From: Gastrodia elata
Lineage: Eukaryota; Streptophyta; Magnoliopsida; Asparagales; Orchidaceae
DNA: 64,000 nucleotides
Direction of reading: 5' to 3'
NCBI GenBank assembly: GCA_016760335.1
Contig: CM028672.1
Span: 60,056,635-60,120,634 of the forward strand
Positions 50,811 through 62,188 of the stretch are shown piece after piece; positions within the stretch are counted from its first letter, which is position 1, and every line of letters begins with the position of its first letter. The notes under the pieces are model-generated. The model was not told the origin of the DNA. It worked only from the letters and a program-made list of their open reading frames with translations, and searched no databases. The position numbers and the translations under genes are program-made.

Positions 50811-51301
50811 GTGGTCACAGGTACCATTTTATTATTCCAGTACCCTTGTTCAGTTCTTTTTGATTCTGGAGCTACGGATTCTTTTATTGCGTCAAAAATA
50901 GTTCAACAATATTCATTACCAGTAGAACAACTTTCATCAGTCCTTAAGGTTAATTTACCATCATGAGAGTTTTTAGAAACAAATATCTCTTATAATTGCA
51001 AGTTAAATATAAGTGGAAATTCTTAGGAAGCTAAACTCACTGTCATCCCTATAACTAGTTTTGATATCATCCTTGGGATGGACTGGATGAGTCAGAATAA
51101 GGCATTGATTGATTGTGCAAAGAAGAGGGTATATATTTATAATGAAAATAAGAGAGTAACCTTTGTTGGTCAAAGAAGTGCAATTATTAGCCTTATCCCA
51201 GCAAACAAAATTGAAAAGTTCATTTGAAAGAAGTATCCCATATTCTTAACCTTACTCTCAAGTTCTGAAGTTAAAACTATAACTTTAGAAGAGACTCTGT
51301 A
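50811..51301 (+). pseudogene. Aspartic protease of the gypsy element (broken)
   Basis: CSVLFDSGATDSFI places the catalytic DSG at 50862-50870. FDIILGMDWM follows near 51060, the usual second protease landmark in gypsy elements, then FVGQRS. In-frame stops lie near 50964 and 51024. The join to reverse transcriptase needs a frame change near 51300. Confidence 0.85.
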
Positions 51302-52756
51302 GTGAAAGAATATGCAGATGTATTTCCAAATGAACTTCCAGGTCTGCCACCTCAAAGAGAAGTGGAGTTTAGTATTGATTTAAGTCAAGGAACGAATCCT
51401 TTATCTAAAGCTCCATACAGAATGGCACCCAAAGAGTTAGAGGAACTTAAGAATCAACTTCAAGAGTTAACTGAAAAAGGATTTATAAGACCAAGTAATT
51501 CTCCTTGGGGAGCCCCAGTTTTATTTGTTAAGAAAAAAGATGGAAGTATGCGATTATGTATCGATTACCGGGAATTGAATAAGGTTACTATTAAGAACAA
51601 ATACCCATTACCAAGAATAGATGATATATTTGACCAATTAGTTAGTGCTTCCATATTTTCCAAAATTAATTTAAGATATGGTTATCACCAACTTCGTATC
51701 AAAGACGAAGATATTCCTAAGTCTGCATTCAGAACGCGATATGGGCATTATAAATTTTTGGTGATGCCTTTTGGGTTAACCAACGCCCCATCTTATTTTA
51801 TGGATCTGATGCAGCGAATAATGAAACCCTATCTAGATTCTTTTATTATCATCTTTATTGATGATATATTGATTTATTCTAAGAATGCTAAGGAACATGA
51901 AGAGCATCTTAGAATCACCTTAAACTTGCTAACGCAACATCAACTGTACGCCAAATTCTCAAAATGTGAATTTTGGCTACACTCAGTCGCCTTCTTAGGC
52001 CATATAATTAGCAAGGAAGGAATATCAGTTGATCCCAGCAAGATAAGTGCAATTCAGGATTGGCCCCAACCTACTTCAGTAACTGAGATACGAAGTTTCT
52101 TGGGATTAGCTGGGTACTATCGTAAGTTTGTTAAGAACTTTTCTCATATTGCAGTCCCTCTTACTCGTCTCACCCAAAAAGATGTACCTTATGTTTGGGA
52201 CTTATCATGTGAATCAGCATTTAAGAAATTAAAAGAATGTCTAACCTCAGCTCCTATTCTAGTTCTACCAGTTGAAGGAAAAGAATATCAAATTTATTAT
52301 GATGCTTCTGGTATTGGATTAGGCTGTGTTCTCATGCAAGAAGAAAAAGTGATAGCTTTTGCATCTAGACAGCTTAAAGTTCATGAAAAGAATTATCCAG
52401 TTCATAATTTGGAGTTAGCTGCAATAGTCTTTGCACTAAAGATCTGGAGATATTACTTGTATAGAGTAAGATATGAAGTCTTCACAGATCATCAAAGTCT
52501 GAAGTATATCTTTACTCAGAAAGAGATCAATTTAAGACAGCGAAGATGGTTAGAGTTAATCAAAGATTATGATTTATCAATTCAATATCATCCTGGCAAG
52601 GCAAATATAGTAGTAGATGCACTAAGTCGAAAGGCAGTTTCACATTTGCATATTTTGACTTCTAATCCTGTATTACTCAAGGAAATAGAAGATCTTCAGT
52701 TAGAAGTCATATTGCCATCAAATGCTAATCTATTTCAAATGACTGTTGAATGTTAA
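51302..52756 (+). pseudogene. Reverse transcriptase-RNase H of the gypsy element (484 codons open)
   Basis: Copies element RNA into DNA and degrades the RNA. Visible: EYADVFPNELPGLPP linker, RT motifs WGAPVLFVKKKDG, RLCIDYRELNKVT, FRTRYGHYKFLVMPFGLTNAP, and the catalytic FIDDILIYS at 51854-51880; KCEFW..FLGH and RSFLGLAGYYR in the thumb; RNase H with YDASGIGLGCVLMQ, NLELAAIVFALK, TDHQSLKYI and YHPGKANIVVDALSR. The frame is open throughout with no damaged active-site residue that I can see, apart from the shift into integrase at about 52750. The motif forms fit Tekay/Del chromoviruses. It has no ATG start of its own. Confidence 0.93.
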
Positions 52757-54180
52757 TGGATGAGATTAAAGAAGCTCAACATCTTGATGAAGAATATAGC
52801 TCCTTATCTGCATCTATTCAATCAGGAAAGAACTTAGAGCTGAATTTAGATTCAAATAAGAATATTTGGTGTGGATCCAGAATATGGATACCTAATAAAA
52901 CTGAGCTAAGATCTAAAGTATTGAAAAAAGCTCACCAGTCTAGATACTCAATTCATCCTAGAAATAACAAGATGTATCAAGACTTAAAATTACATTTTTG
53001 GTGGCCAAGAATGAAGAAAAGTATAGCTGAGTTTATATCAAAATGTGAAGCCTATAACCTGGTAAAGGCAGAACATCAGAAACCAGGTAGATTACTTCAA
53101 CCTCTAGCTATACCTCAATGGAAATGGGAAGATATCACCATGGATTTCATAACTAGATTTCCTCGTTCAAAATCCAATAATAATTCTATTTGGGTAATTG
53201 TGGATAGGCTTACAAAATCAGCACACTTTTTACCCATTAAGTAAACAGATTCAGTAGACAAGTTGGCAAGGATCTATCTAAAAGAGATAGTAAGGTTACA
53301 TGGTATCCCAAAAACTATCGTTTCTGATAAAGATAGTAGATTCACTTCAAAGTTCTGGGAAGCAGTTCATCAAGATCTTGGTTCACAACTCTGCATGAGT
53401 ACAGCATTTCATCCACAGACTGATGGACAAACTGAACGAGTAAATCAAACTCTAGAAGATCTTCTTCGCCTTTGTGTCCTAGATTTTGGAGGAAGTTGGG
53501 ATGATCACCTTCCATTAATAGAATTCTCTTATAATAATAGTTTTCAAGCAAGTATTGGAATGGCTCCTTATGAAGCCCTTTATGGAAGAAAGTGTATCAC
53601 TCCCTTATCCTAGAACAGTATTGGAGAAAACAGGATATTAAAATTAGATTTGATTCTTCAGGCAACAGAAAACATAAAATTAATTCAGCATCGAATGAAA
53701 GCAGCTCAAGACAGGCAGAAGTAGTATTTTGATGCTCATCATCGTCATGTTGAATTTTCTGTTGGAGATTTTGTATATTTGAAAGTGAACCCATTCAAAG
53801 GAGTTTCCAGATTTGAAGTTTCTAGGAAATTAAGTCTAAAATTTATTGGACCTTTTGAAATCTTGAAAAGAGTAGGCCAAGTGGCATATCAGATCAAACT
53901 TCCAGCACATCTGAATCTGATGCACGACGTATTTCATATCTCTTCATTAAGGAAATGCTTATCTGAATCTTCAATGAGAGTGGAAGTAGAAGATATCAAC
54001 TTACAACCAAATCTCAGATATACGATCGAACCAGAAGAGATTCTAGATCGAGATGAGAGGAAATTAAGAAATAAATCTATTCCCATGATAAATATCAAAT
54101 GGAAGAACTGTCGCAAAGAAGAAGCCACATGGGAAGAAGAATCAAGTATGAGGAAAGCATATCCTCACTTATTCCACTAG
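52750..54180 (+). pseudogene. Integrase with chromodomain-like C-terminus (three stops)
   Basis: One frame with stops at 53242, 53611 and 53722. Zinc-binding region HQSRYSIHPRNNKMYQDLK..CEAYNL, catalytic Asp in ITMDFI, Asp in VSDKDSRFTSKFW, Glu in VNQTLEDLLR; then the GPFEILKRVGQVAYQIKLP domain and a C-terminal ILDRDERKLRNKSIP..KWKNCRKEEATWEEE, the shape of a group II chromodomain. That domain targets chromoviruses to chromatin. Intact before the three nonsense changes, which shows the damage came after insertion. Confidence 0.92.
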
Positions 54181-54246
54181 TAAGTAATTCTAGATCTTGT
54201 AAATATCTTCAAATTTTAGATTGATGTCGGGATGACATCTCTTCTA

Positions 54247-54258
54247 AGTTGGAGAGAA
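54247..54258 (+). promoter_or_regulatory. Polypurine tract
   Basis: AGTTGGAGAGAA lies immediately before the 3' LTR start TGTAAAATACC and would prime plus-strand synthesis. Confidence 0.8.
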
Positions 54259-57200
54259 TGTAAAATACCAAAAATCTCATTCTAATTGTTTATTAATATT
54301 TAAAAAATTTTGATCTCAGATTAAAAATCCAACTTCACCATTGCGTTCACCACCTCCAAATTAGCTAGGGGTAAAGTTTTGAACACATTTAGAAGTCGTT
54401 AATTTTTAGACGAATATTTTAATATTATTTAAATACCTAAAAATTTGAGTAATTAAATACTCATCGGATCAAAAATCTGAATGCACCATTGTGTTCAGAA
54501 GACCTTAATTAGCTAGGATTGATATTTTTAAAATTTTTGGGATATAATTATTAAGTTAAGATTAATTAATTAAATTAATTAAATTGAATCCAATAATTAT
54601 TTATTTAATTATATTTTAACGGCGTCATTTACTTATGTTTAACCTCGTTCCCAATTTTTTTAAATCCACCATTTATTCAGACAATTCTTCTGATCTGTCC
54701 GATCGAAAGATCGGACGGTCAAAAGATTATCTCTCCCGGATCGCAAGCGAAGAGCTGCGAATGTCCCGTATTAGGGCACGTAGCGTCTCCTTCGCCGCGT
54801 GTCTTCAAATGGCCACTCCCACCGTCGATAATCAGTATTTCGAACCCTACTTAAGTCTTCGATTGTTTCCTCTCGTCGATTTTCACATAAGTAGACCCTA
54901 AAAAGACCAAAGAAATCCCGCATCGATCGACCTGTTTCAACCTTTCGCATAAAGGTACTACCTCCTTCCTCACTTGTATCTAAATCAAAGTATTGTGATT
55001 TGTCTAAACAAGCAATTTCGCCTAAACCCTAGCATTCCATCTTACCTGTCGAACGACGGAGAAGACAAATCGTCACGACGAATCGAATCAAGAACGATTC
55101 GATTCTCCTAAGTCGATCAGGTCCGTCAGATAAAAACCTAAGGAATCTGAACCGTTCGATTCAATCTGAATCGTTGGGTTCAATCGAGCCGACCCGATTC
55201 GTCTGGCCCAAACCGCGGTCGACGTACGCAGACACCGCGTGGGACCCGCCTCTGTTAAAACTTAAAACACGCGGGACCCACGCCAGCCGTCGAGCAAATG
55301 AAAAGACGCCACGTGGCTTCCTTCTGTCACCGAGACAGCCGCGGGTCCCACCTGCAGAAAAGAATTAAATAAAAAAAATAAAAAATATTAATATTTATAA
55401 GATAAAAATATGTAATATATTAACTATACTTGTATATTAATATACATATAAATATAAGAACAGAAAACGAATAAATTAAATAAAATAAAAACAGAATAAT
55501 TAAAATATATATATATATATTTAATTTAAATTCTTATAATATTAAAACTAATGATAATATATACGTATATATATATATATATTATAAATAAAATAATAAA
55601 AATAGTAAAATAAATAATCAAAATACAGTAAATAATAATAAAACAGAAAATATTATAAATATATATATATATATATATCAAATCAATTAAAATACAATAA
55701 TAATAATAACAGAAAATTTAAATCTAGTTAATAAATATAGATAAAAGAAATTTTAAATAAATATGATAAAATAATATTTAATAAATATATTTAAAACATA
55801 TTAAATAAAATAATATAATAAAACAGATACAGTAATTAATATATATATAAAAATTCATAAATTAAAAATAACAGAAAAATAAGATATAAATAATTTAATA
55901 AAATAACAATTATATAAATATAATACATAATTAAATTATTAATCAGAAATATTTAATAAATACATATTAATCATAATATAATTCAATTAATTAACTAAAC
56001 TTTAAATTTAAATAAATCCTAACATAATTATCCAAAATATACAATTAAATATACTAAATTCATTAGAAAAATATGAGAAATTTAAAAATACAAATAATTT
56101 GGCTGTAAGAACATTATTTCACATAATGATATTATTTTAGGTATTTAAATTATTACAAAAATGCCACTAAAATTCATTTAGCCATAACTTTACACTCACT
56201 ACTCCAAACCTATTGAATATGGGTCCTAAAATACTCAAAAAAATATAAGAAATATTTTAGAAATATTAATTTTGCTGTTTGGATTAAAATTTGACTAATC
56301 GCAATTAGGACCTAACCCTAATTAAGCCTTTTACCCTGAAAACTTCAAATAGCCATAAGTTAGTCAATTTAGCTCTAAATTAAGAAATCCAAATATCTAT
56401 TTAGATCAGAAAAACCTAAATTTTAGTAAACTGCAAAAATATTTAGGATCCAACAGTTAGATCTCCTAAGTAACCCTAATCACTCTAAAAACTTGATTAG
56501 TGAATATTAGCAAATATAATAATCCAAATTAAGTGATTTCAATTTTAAATGACTCATAAAGTAAATTAGAACCAAAATATATAATTAGTTTAATAATTTT
56601 ATGACCAAATTCACTAATCACGCACTAATCACATTTAACCCTAATTATTAATCCTATAAATTAGATTAGCTATAATTTAGCCAATTCGTATCAGAATTGA
56701 ATAATTTCAGGCTCTAAAGAAACTTTAGGACATAATCTTCAATAAACTAATATAAATTTTATATTTTATTAAGGGTAAAATTACTAAAATGCCCTTATAA
56801 GGTAATTTGACCTTATAAGGCATAAATAATTATAAAACTTAATAAAAATAAATTCAAATAAATAAAAATAGTTATAATACTACAAATCATAATAAAAATA
56901 TTAAATTAATAAATTTCATTATTTTGGCAGATCAAAGAAATTAAATTTGGTTGAATTTATCAAAACAAGTCAGGTACGCAAATTTACTTATAAGTCTTAT
57001 TTCAGTATTCTTATTTGAGCCACTTTCCATTTAAGTATTATTTGCACTGCTTACCGCATTTTAATCTGCAAAAGATTTATATCAAATAGCATGTAACAAA
57101 AAGAATGAAACACAGTATATATATATTTTGTGGTGTTTGTCTTTGGAGGGTGGAATGCAAAATTAGAATCTGTACAAATTGGGCTAGCTAGCAAGCCTTT

Positions 57201-57844
57201 GGGAGTTATATGGAGGGATTTAGCCTCTTGTAGGAAGTAGGCAAATCCAGAGGAAAGACACACCATCAGTTCCTATTTTGAGTAAGCTACCGACGGGTGG
57301 TGAGATAAGCTTCATACAGGTTATACCTATGGGTTTACCCATTTGGGCTCAGGAGTCTACGAACTCGACTTATTGTTACAAATGCTTTTGATAAAATTTA
57401 CTTCATATATGTTGATTTTCACAGCTATTTTGCAGGGCAAAAATTGAATTTGGAAATTGCTTACTTTATTTGCAGTCTTTCAGTTATTTTCGTATTTGAT
57501 TCATACCTATTATAGGATGCTAGATTTATTCTTATAAGAATAATTTGTGTACTCCTACCTGACTGGTAAACTGAATTTTTTCAGGTTTTGATAATTAAAA
57601 AGACTTAGAATATCTGCCAAATTAAAAAGATGAAGAATTAAAGAAGTAAAAGAATGTAGATATTTCTTATTTTATTCAAACTATTGTAACTTTTCATATA
57701 TATTTTGGCTCTATGTATAAAAGGACTGTGGATTATATTATTTTATTTTATTATGTCCTTTTTGAATTACAAAAAAAAAATATATTTTCAATTGAGATGA
57801 ATTGTTCTTTAAAGACTCTCGAACTTCGATCCCCGGTCGCCACA
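54259..57844 (+). repeat. 3' LTR of the gypsy element, 3,586 bp, full length
   Basis: TGTAAAATACC to GGTCGCCACA. U3-like AT-rich start (54259-54610), GC-rich core 54620-55360 (probable promoter region; CTACTTAAGTC near 54848 is a weak TATA candidate), very AT-rich middle with TA runs, then a 1.6-kb 3' part shared with both arms of the 5' LTR palindrome. It preserves the normal LTR order, against which the rearranged 5' LTR can be judged. Confidence 0.92.
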
Positions 57845-58379
57845 ATAATGAAGTCGCCAAAAGTTTGAAAATGGGTAATTAATTATTAGCTAATAATAAT
57901 TAATAAAAATAGTAAGAATATAATAAAATTAATACATATTTAATTAATAAAAAATAAATAATCAAACGAGCTCCAAAAATCTCAAAAATTCACCCTAACC
58001 AAATTGAGGAGTGAAGGACTTAAAAATGCAATCAGATTTTTTATCGATTGTTAATTTAATTATTCTAATTTTTTTAGTATTTAATTAATATTAAAATAAT
58101 CGGGAAAAATTCAATGACTTCCAAATACTTCTAAAATACCATTCCTAACTAATTTTGGGGTGGTAAGTCCAATGGCGGACTCCGATTTTGATTCTGAGGT
58201 CAAAATAAAATAGACAATCTCAAAATTATTGAGAAAACCAGGAATGTTGGAGTCTCGTCTCAAAATTGCATGAAACTTGAGGTGAAGACTTTTAACACTA
58301 TTATAAGAGTACTATAAAAGAAAAGAAGTTTATTAAATTACTAATTAATGGGTAACAACACTAAGATTGTTACAAAGGT

Positions 58380-61015
58380 GGTATTGTCCTTTGTTGCCCT
58401 CAGCTCTTCTCACATGCTGCAAATAAATAATTTATTGAAATATGTTAACTTCCACCTCCCCTTCAGCAAAGTGGTGGAAAGAAAATTTTAATCCATCTCT
58501 TTCTCTCACTCTCTTAACTATATCTATTATCCAAATCATTTAGAGTAAAAGAAAGAAGAGGCATTCGTCACATAAAAGAAAAATAAAACATACAGAGTTA
58601 TAGTTATTACAAAATAGATTTAGATGCCATAAAAATTCTCATTCTCATGGGAATAAGCAAAGAAAAATGATAAGGCTTCACAACTACTCTTGAAGATCGG
58701 GGTCTACATCAGGTTTAAGTTCCTCTCCAAGCTCATGGTATATTGTATTTTATTTTTAATAGTAAGACACACCCAATAAAAAAAAATGGTTATACTTAAG
58801 AAGTTTGTACATTTTAGGTTTGTTAATTTTATTTATTTTAAATTTAATGGATATCACATTAACCATTTATAATTATATATAGAAAGCAGTGCACAATCTA
58901 ATGTAAGGAAATAAGTACTTAAAATAATAAAGACATAAATATAAATAAGAGTACAAGTACTCATAGTGGGCTACTCTAGCTTGTATAAAACATGTAAGAA
59001 AGGAAAAAGAAAGTACTATAATCTTTAAGCATATAAGTGTACTAAAGGAAACATGAAAACAAGAATGTATGTTAAGTAATAGTAAAAGTTAAGTAGCATA
59101 AGGAAAATATAAGTAAAAACTAAGTAAACATATACTACAAAGAAGTTGAAAGTAAAACTGTAAAGTACAGTACAATAGTAAAAAAGAAGTAAAATGAGGT
59201 AAAATGTAATCTCAAGGACTGAGTAATAGCAACGCATATTCATAAGACTATAATAAATCATTCATAATCAATGGGATTGTGAGAAATACATTTTTTATCT
59301 ATTTATCTTATTTAAGTTTATTCTGCGAACACATTATAGAACAAATAAGGAGTTAAGCATGTTTATTTAACCAAAAGTAGCATGGTCTCCCAAAACACAC
59401 ACACTTCCCCGCTATGACATGTGTGGTCTCCATATCACTCCATAGCTTACTCTGGCTCAAATATCTGCCAGATGAAACCCCTATGTAAAGTATTTAAATA
59501 TTTTATTTATGCACAATGTGTAACGACTTGGTGTCAAATTAAATGTCCTGATCCAACACTGAGTGTCACTGTAGTGCTTAATATTTTGTTAGCATGTCTT
59601 AAACCACTATTAAGTACTACGAGGGGTAAAATTTCTATAAGATAAGAAAGATAGACACATTATAAATATATTAATAAATATTACCAATACAATTATCTAG
59701 ATAAATAAAAGAAAAAGATTCATTGTAGATTTACATAAATAAAATGTCCCAAGTATGTTTAAGTTTTCAACGATTAGTTAAATAAAAGAACTCTCATTCT
59801 CACATGAAAAAGAAATAAAGCTAAATAAAAACTTTATGGCTGCTCCTAATCCTCTTACACCACTTTTGACTCACCTTCTAAATTATCTCAGAGCTCGCGA
59901 TCTATGATATTTGATTTTTAATATGATATGATACAGCTAATAAAAAGAAAATAAGTGATTAGATTTACGTAAGTCTAAGTATATTTTAAGACTTTATAAT
60001 CTATTATTTGTTAAGGATGTCGCATTTAACAAGCTTGATATATGGAGCGCAATACAATATAAAAAGAAATACTGAAAGTAAGGGACTAGTAAAAGTAAAT
60101 GAAGCAAAAGTGCTAGATAATATTATGCAAGAAATAGGTTAAGCAATTATAAAAGACAATATATGAATTGAATAAGTAAATATTAGTAGCTAAAAGTTAA
60201 TGTGAATGATGCTAAAATAGTAATGCTGAACTAAAGTAAATAAATGTAAAACTGTAAAGTGTAAATACAGTTTTATTTATTATTGTATGTTTTGTTCTGC
60301 GAGCACGTACAACATAATGATGAGTTATGTACGTTTACCCAACTATATGTATTGTGGTCTCCTGAATAACTACATATCCCTCCTCAATGAGATGTGTAGT
60401 CTCCTGATCACTACATAGCCAGTCTTAGCTTACTAGTGTATGTACAAACTATTTTACCTTGAATGAAACTCCTTCTCAGATTTAATTATATTTTATGTTA
60501 TGCATATAAGTTTGTTATTATTATCAAATGAGTTTGATTCTCAAAGCGTTGCTGCATTTTAAGGAATTGCTAAATTTAAATACAACTCATGTGATATTCA
60601 TTTGTTATCTAATTTGAATTATCTACCATAATAATTGAGGTTAATAGAACTCCCAATTAACTTTAGACATTAAGCATATGTCTTTAGTCAATTGAGATAT
60701 TTGCTTTGAATTATCTCGGCACTGTACATCTTCCACTCCCGAGAGCCAATACGGGGAAGCTAGGGCATCAAAATTATTGACGCATAGTGCATTTTAGAGG
60801 GCATTCCATATGCCAAAATGAAGCTCTCAACAAGACCAACATGATGAATATTAAAGGCCTTAATGTTTTATCTCCTATCATTCAAACGACGTGGTTCAAA
60901 TCCTGGCTTAGGATTTATAGTTGAGGGATAGTTCTCCCTCCATAATGGACCAATGCGCTCGATATTGGTTCTGATGTGTCCTTGGGTCAAGGTCAACCCA
61001 AGGAACACCTCATCG
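58380..61015 (-). repeat. End of LINE copy 2 and LTR-derived segment S, unit 2 copy
   Basis: From about 59023 the sequence repeats 32065-33706 plus 37135-37457. It keeps the unoccupied E1 site (AAGCATATGTCTTTAGTCAATTG near 60675). The 58380-59022 part is absent from unit 1. Composition and motifs are LTR-like (minus orientation). No coding sequence. Confidence 0.7.
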
Positions 61016-61078
61016 ATGGAGGATATGGCTTGAACCAATGAATGATAGGTCTGGGACTCAGGCTACTATGTAATATTG

Positions 61079-62120
61079 TAGCAGCCTAAGTCACACTGAG
61101 CCCATCAGACCTTATTGAGCCAAATTGGCTCAACCTTACAAGCATATACAGATTGAGGTGGTAAAATGAAATTGGAGGAATAGAAAAAAAGCTGTTAAGA
61201 GCTCGAAAACAGGGTACCTAAGGTTTGTCAATGGTTCGCTTGACTAAGAAAACTCGTCTACTGTAGTTGTCCAAGAGTTCCCAAACGATAAAGTTCGGGG
61301 AGTAGAGTAGAATGGAGGACATTAGGGGCTAAATCAGCGGGGTTGAGCGGCCGTAGCACGACCCTTCTGCTCTATTAGCACGATCATGGCCATCGTGGAG
61401 ATCACGATATAGCACATTACACTGGCGTGATCTGGCCATTGGATCAGCGGCTTGACCCAACGGCCTAATCTCTCAAAACCCGCAGATTGCGCCTCAGCCA
61501 TCCAATCGAGACGGCGAGTTTGATCGAATGGAGCGGATCGCCCTCCATTCGATCAAATAGTTAAACGGTCGTTAAGTAATAATAAATTAATTTAATTTAA
61601 TTTATTGATAAATTATATCAATTTAATTAATTAAATTTAAGCTACCAAATGAACTTCAAAGAATCTCAAAAATTTACTATTAGCTAATTTGATAGTGAAA
61701 AATTCAAAAAAATAATCATATTTTTTATATTTGAGGTCAATTTAATTTTCATATTTTTCTAATTAATTAAATATATTAAAATAATCAATTAATTCTAATG
61801 ATGTCCGAATTAGCTCAAAATTTAGTATTGCTCCAACTAATTTTTAGAGTTTAATGGTGAGATATTTTTTTTTTTTTTTTTTGGCAACAACCATAATGAA
61901 TTGATGTCATATATTTTTCTAAGTTTTCTCAAATATATTTTTAATATCTGGATACATATAATATTTTTCTTTATAAAATACATTACTTTAATCTTAAAAT
62001 CATATTTACTAATATATAACGAATTATCTAATAGAATAAAGATTAGTTTCCAAACAAAAATAACAAAGTTCGATTTCACTTCTCTTTTTTTTTTTTTGTA
62101 CTTGTAGCAAAAATGTTACA
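61079..62120 (-). mobile_element. E4: possible short LTR-like element
   Basis: Starts TGTAATATTGTAGCAGCC and may end AAATGTTACA at 62120. Flanks are TACTA (61074-61078) and TATTA (62121-62125), one mismatch. A GC-rich part (61320-61560), then CTATTAGCTAATTTGATAGTG, echo the E1-E3 layout. T runs at 61866 and 62085 suggest it holds a further small insertion. Confidence 0.4.
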
Positions 62121-62129
62121 TATTAATAT

Positions 62130-62170
<41 letters not shown>

Positions 62171-62188
<18 letters not shown>

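Larger units (their letters stand above)
46258..57844 (+). mobile_element. Ty3-gypsy Tekay/Del-type element with palindromic 5' LTR, TSD ATAAT
   Basis: Layout: 5' LTR region 46258-49490, primer-binding site, gag, protease, RT/RNase H, integrase with C-terminal chromodomain-like region, polypurine tract, 3' LTR 54259-57844. ATAAT flanks it at 46253-46257 and 57845-57849. The LTRs are of the very long kind known in Tekay/Del chromoviruses. The coding region has several stops and frameshifts, so it is no longer autonomous. The left end reads TGTGGCGACCGGGGATCG, the exact reverse complement of the right end, instead of the TGTAAAATACC expected from the start of the 3' LTR. Confidence 0.92.
42792..58374 (-). 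mobile_element. E3: giant solo LTR of about 4.0 kb, split by the gypsy element, TSD AAGGT
   Basis: Starts TGTAATGGCCCC and ends AAGATTGTTACA, flanked by AAGGT at 42787-42791 and 58375-58379. Removing the gypsy element and one copy of its duplication leaves about 3,990 bp, in the size range of E1 and E2. Its right end shares the CTAACTAATTTTGGGGTGG block with E1/E2. GC-rich sequence at 45370-45830 and 45940-46250 is the equivalent of the GC-rich core of the related LTRs; open frames there are not convincing. Confidence 0.82.
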
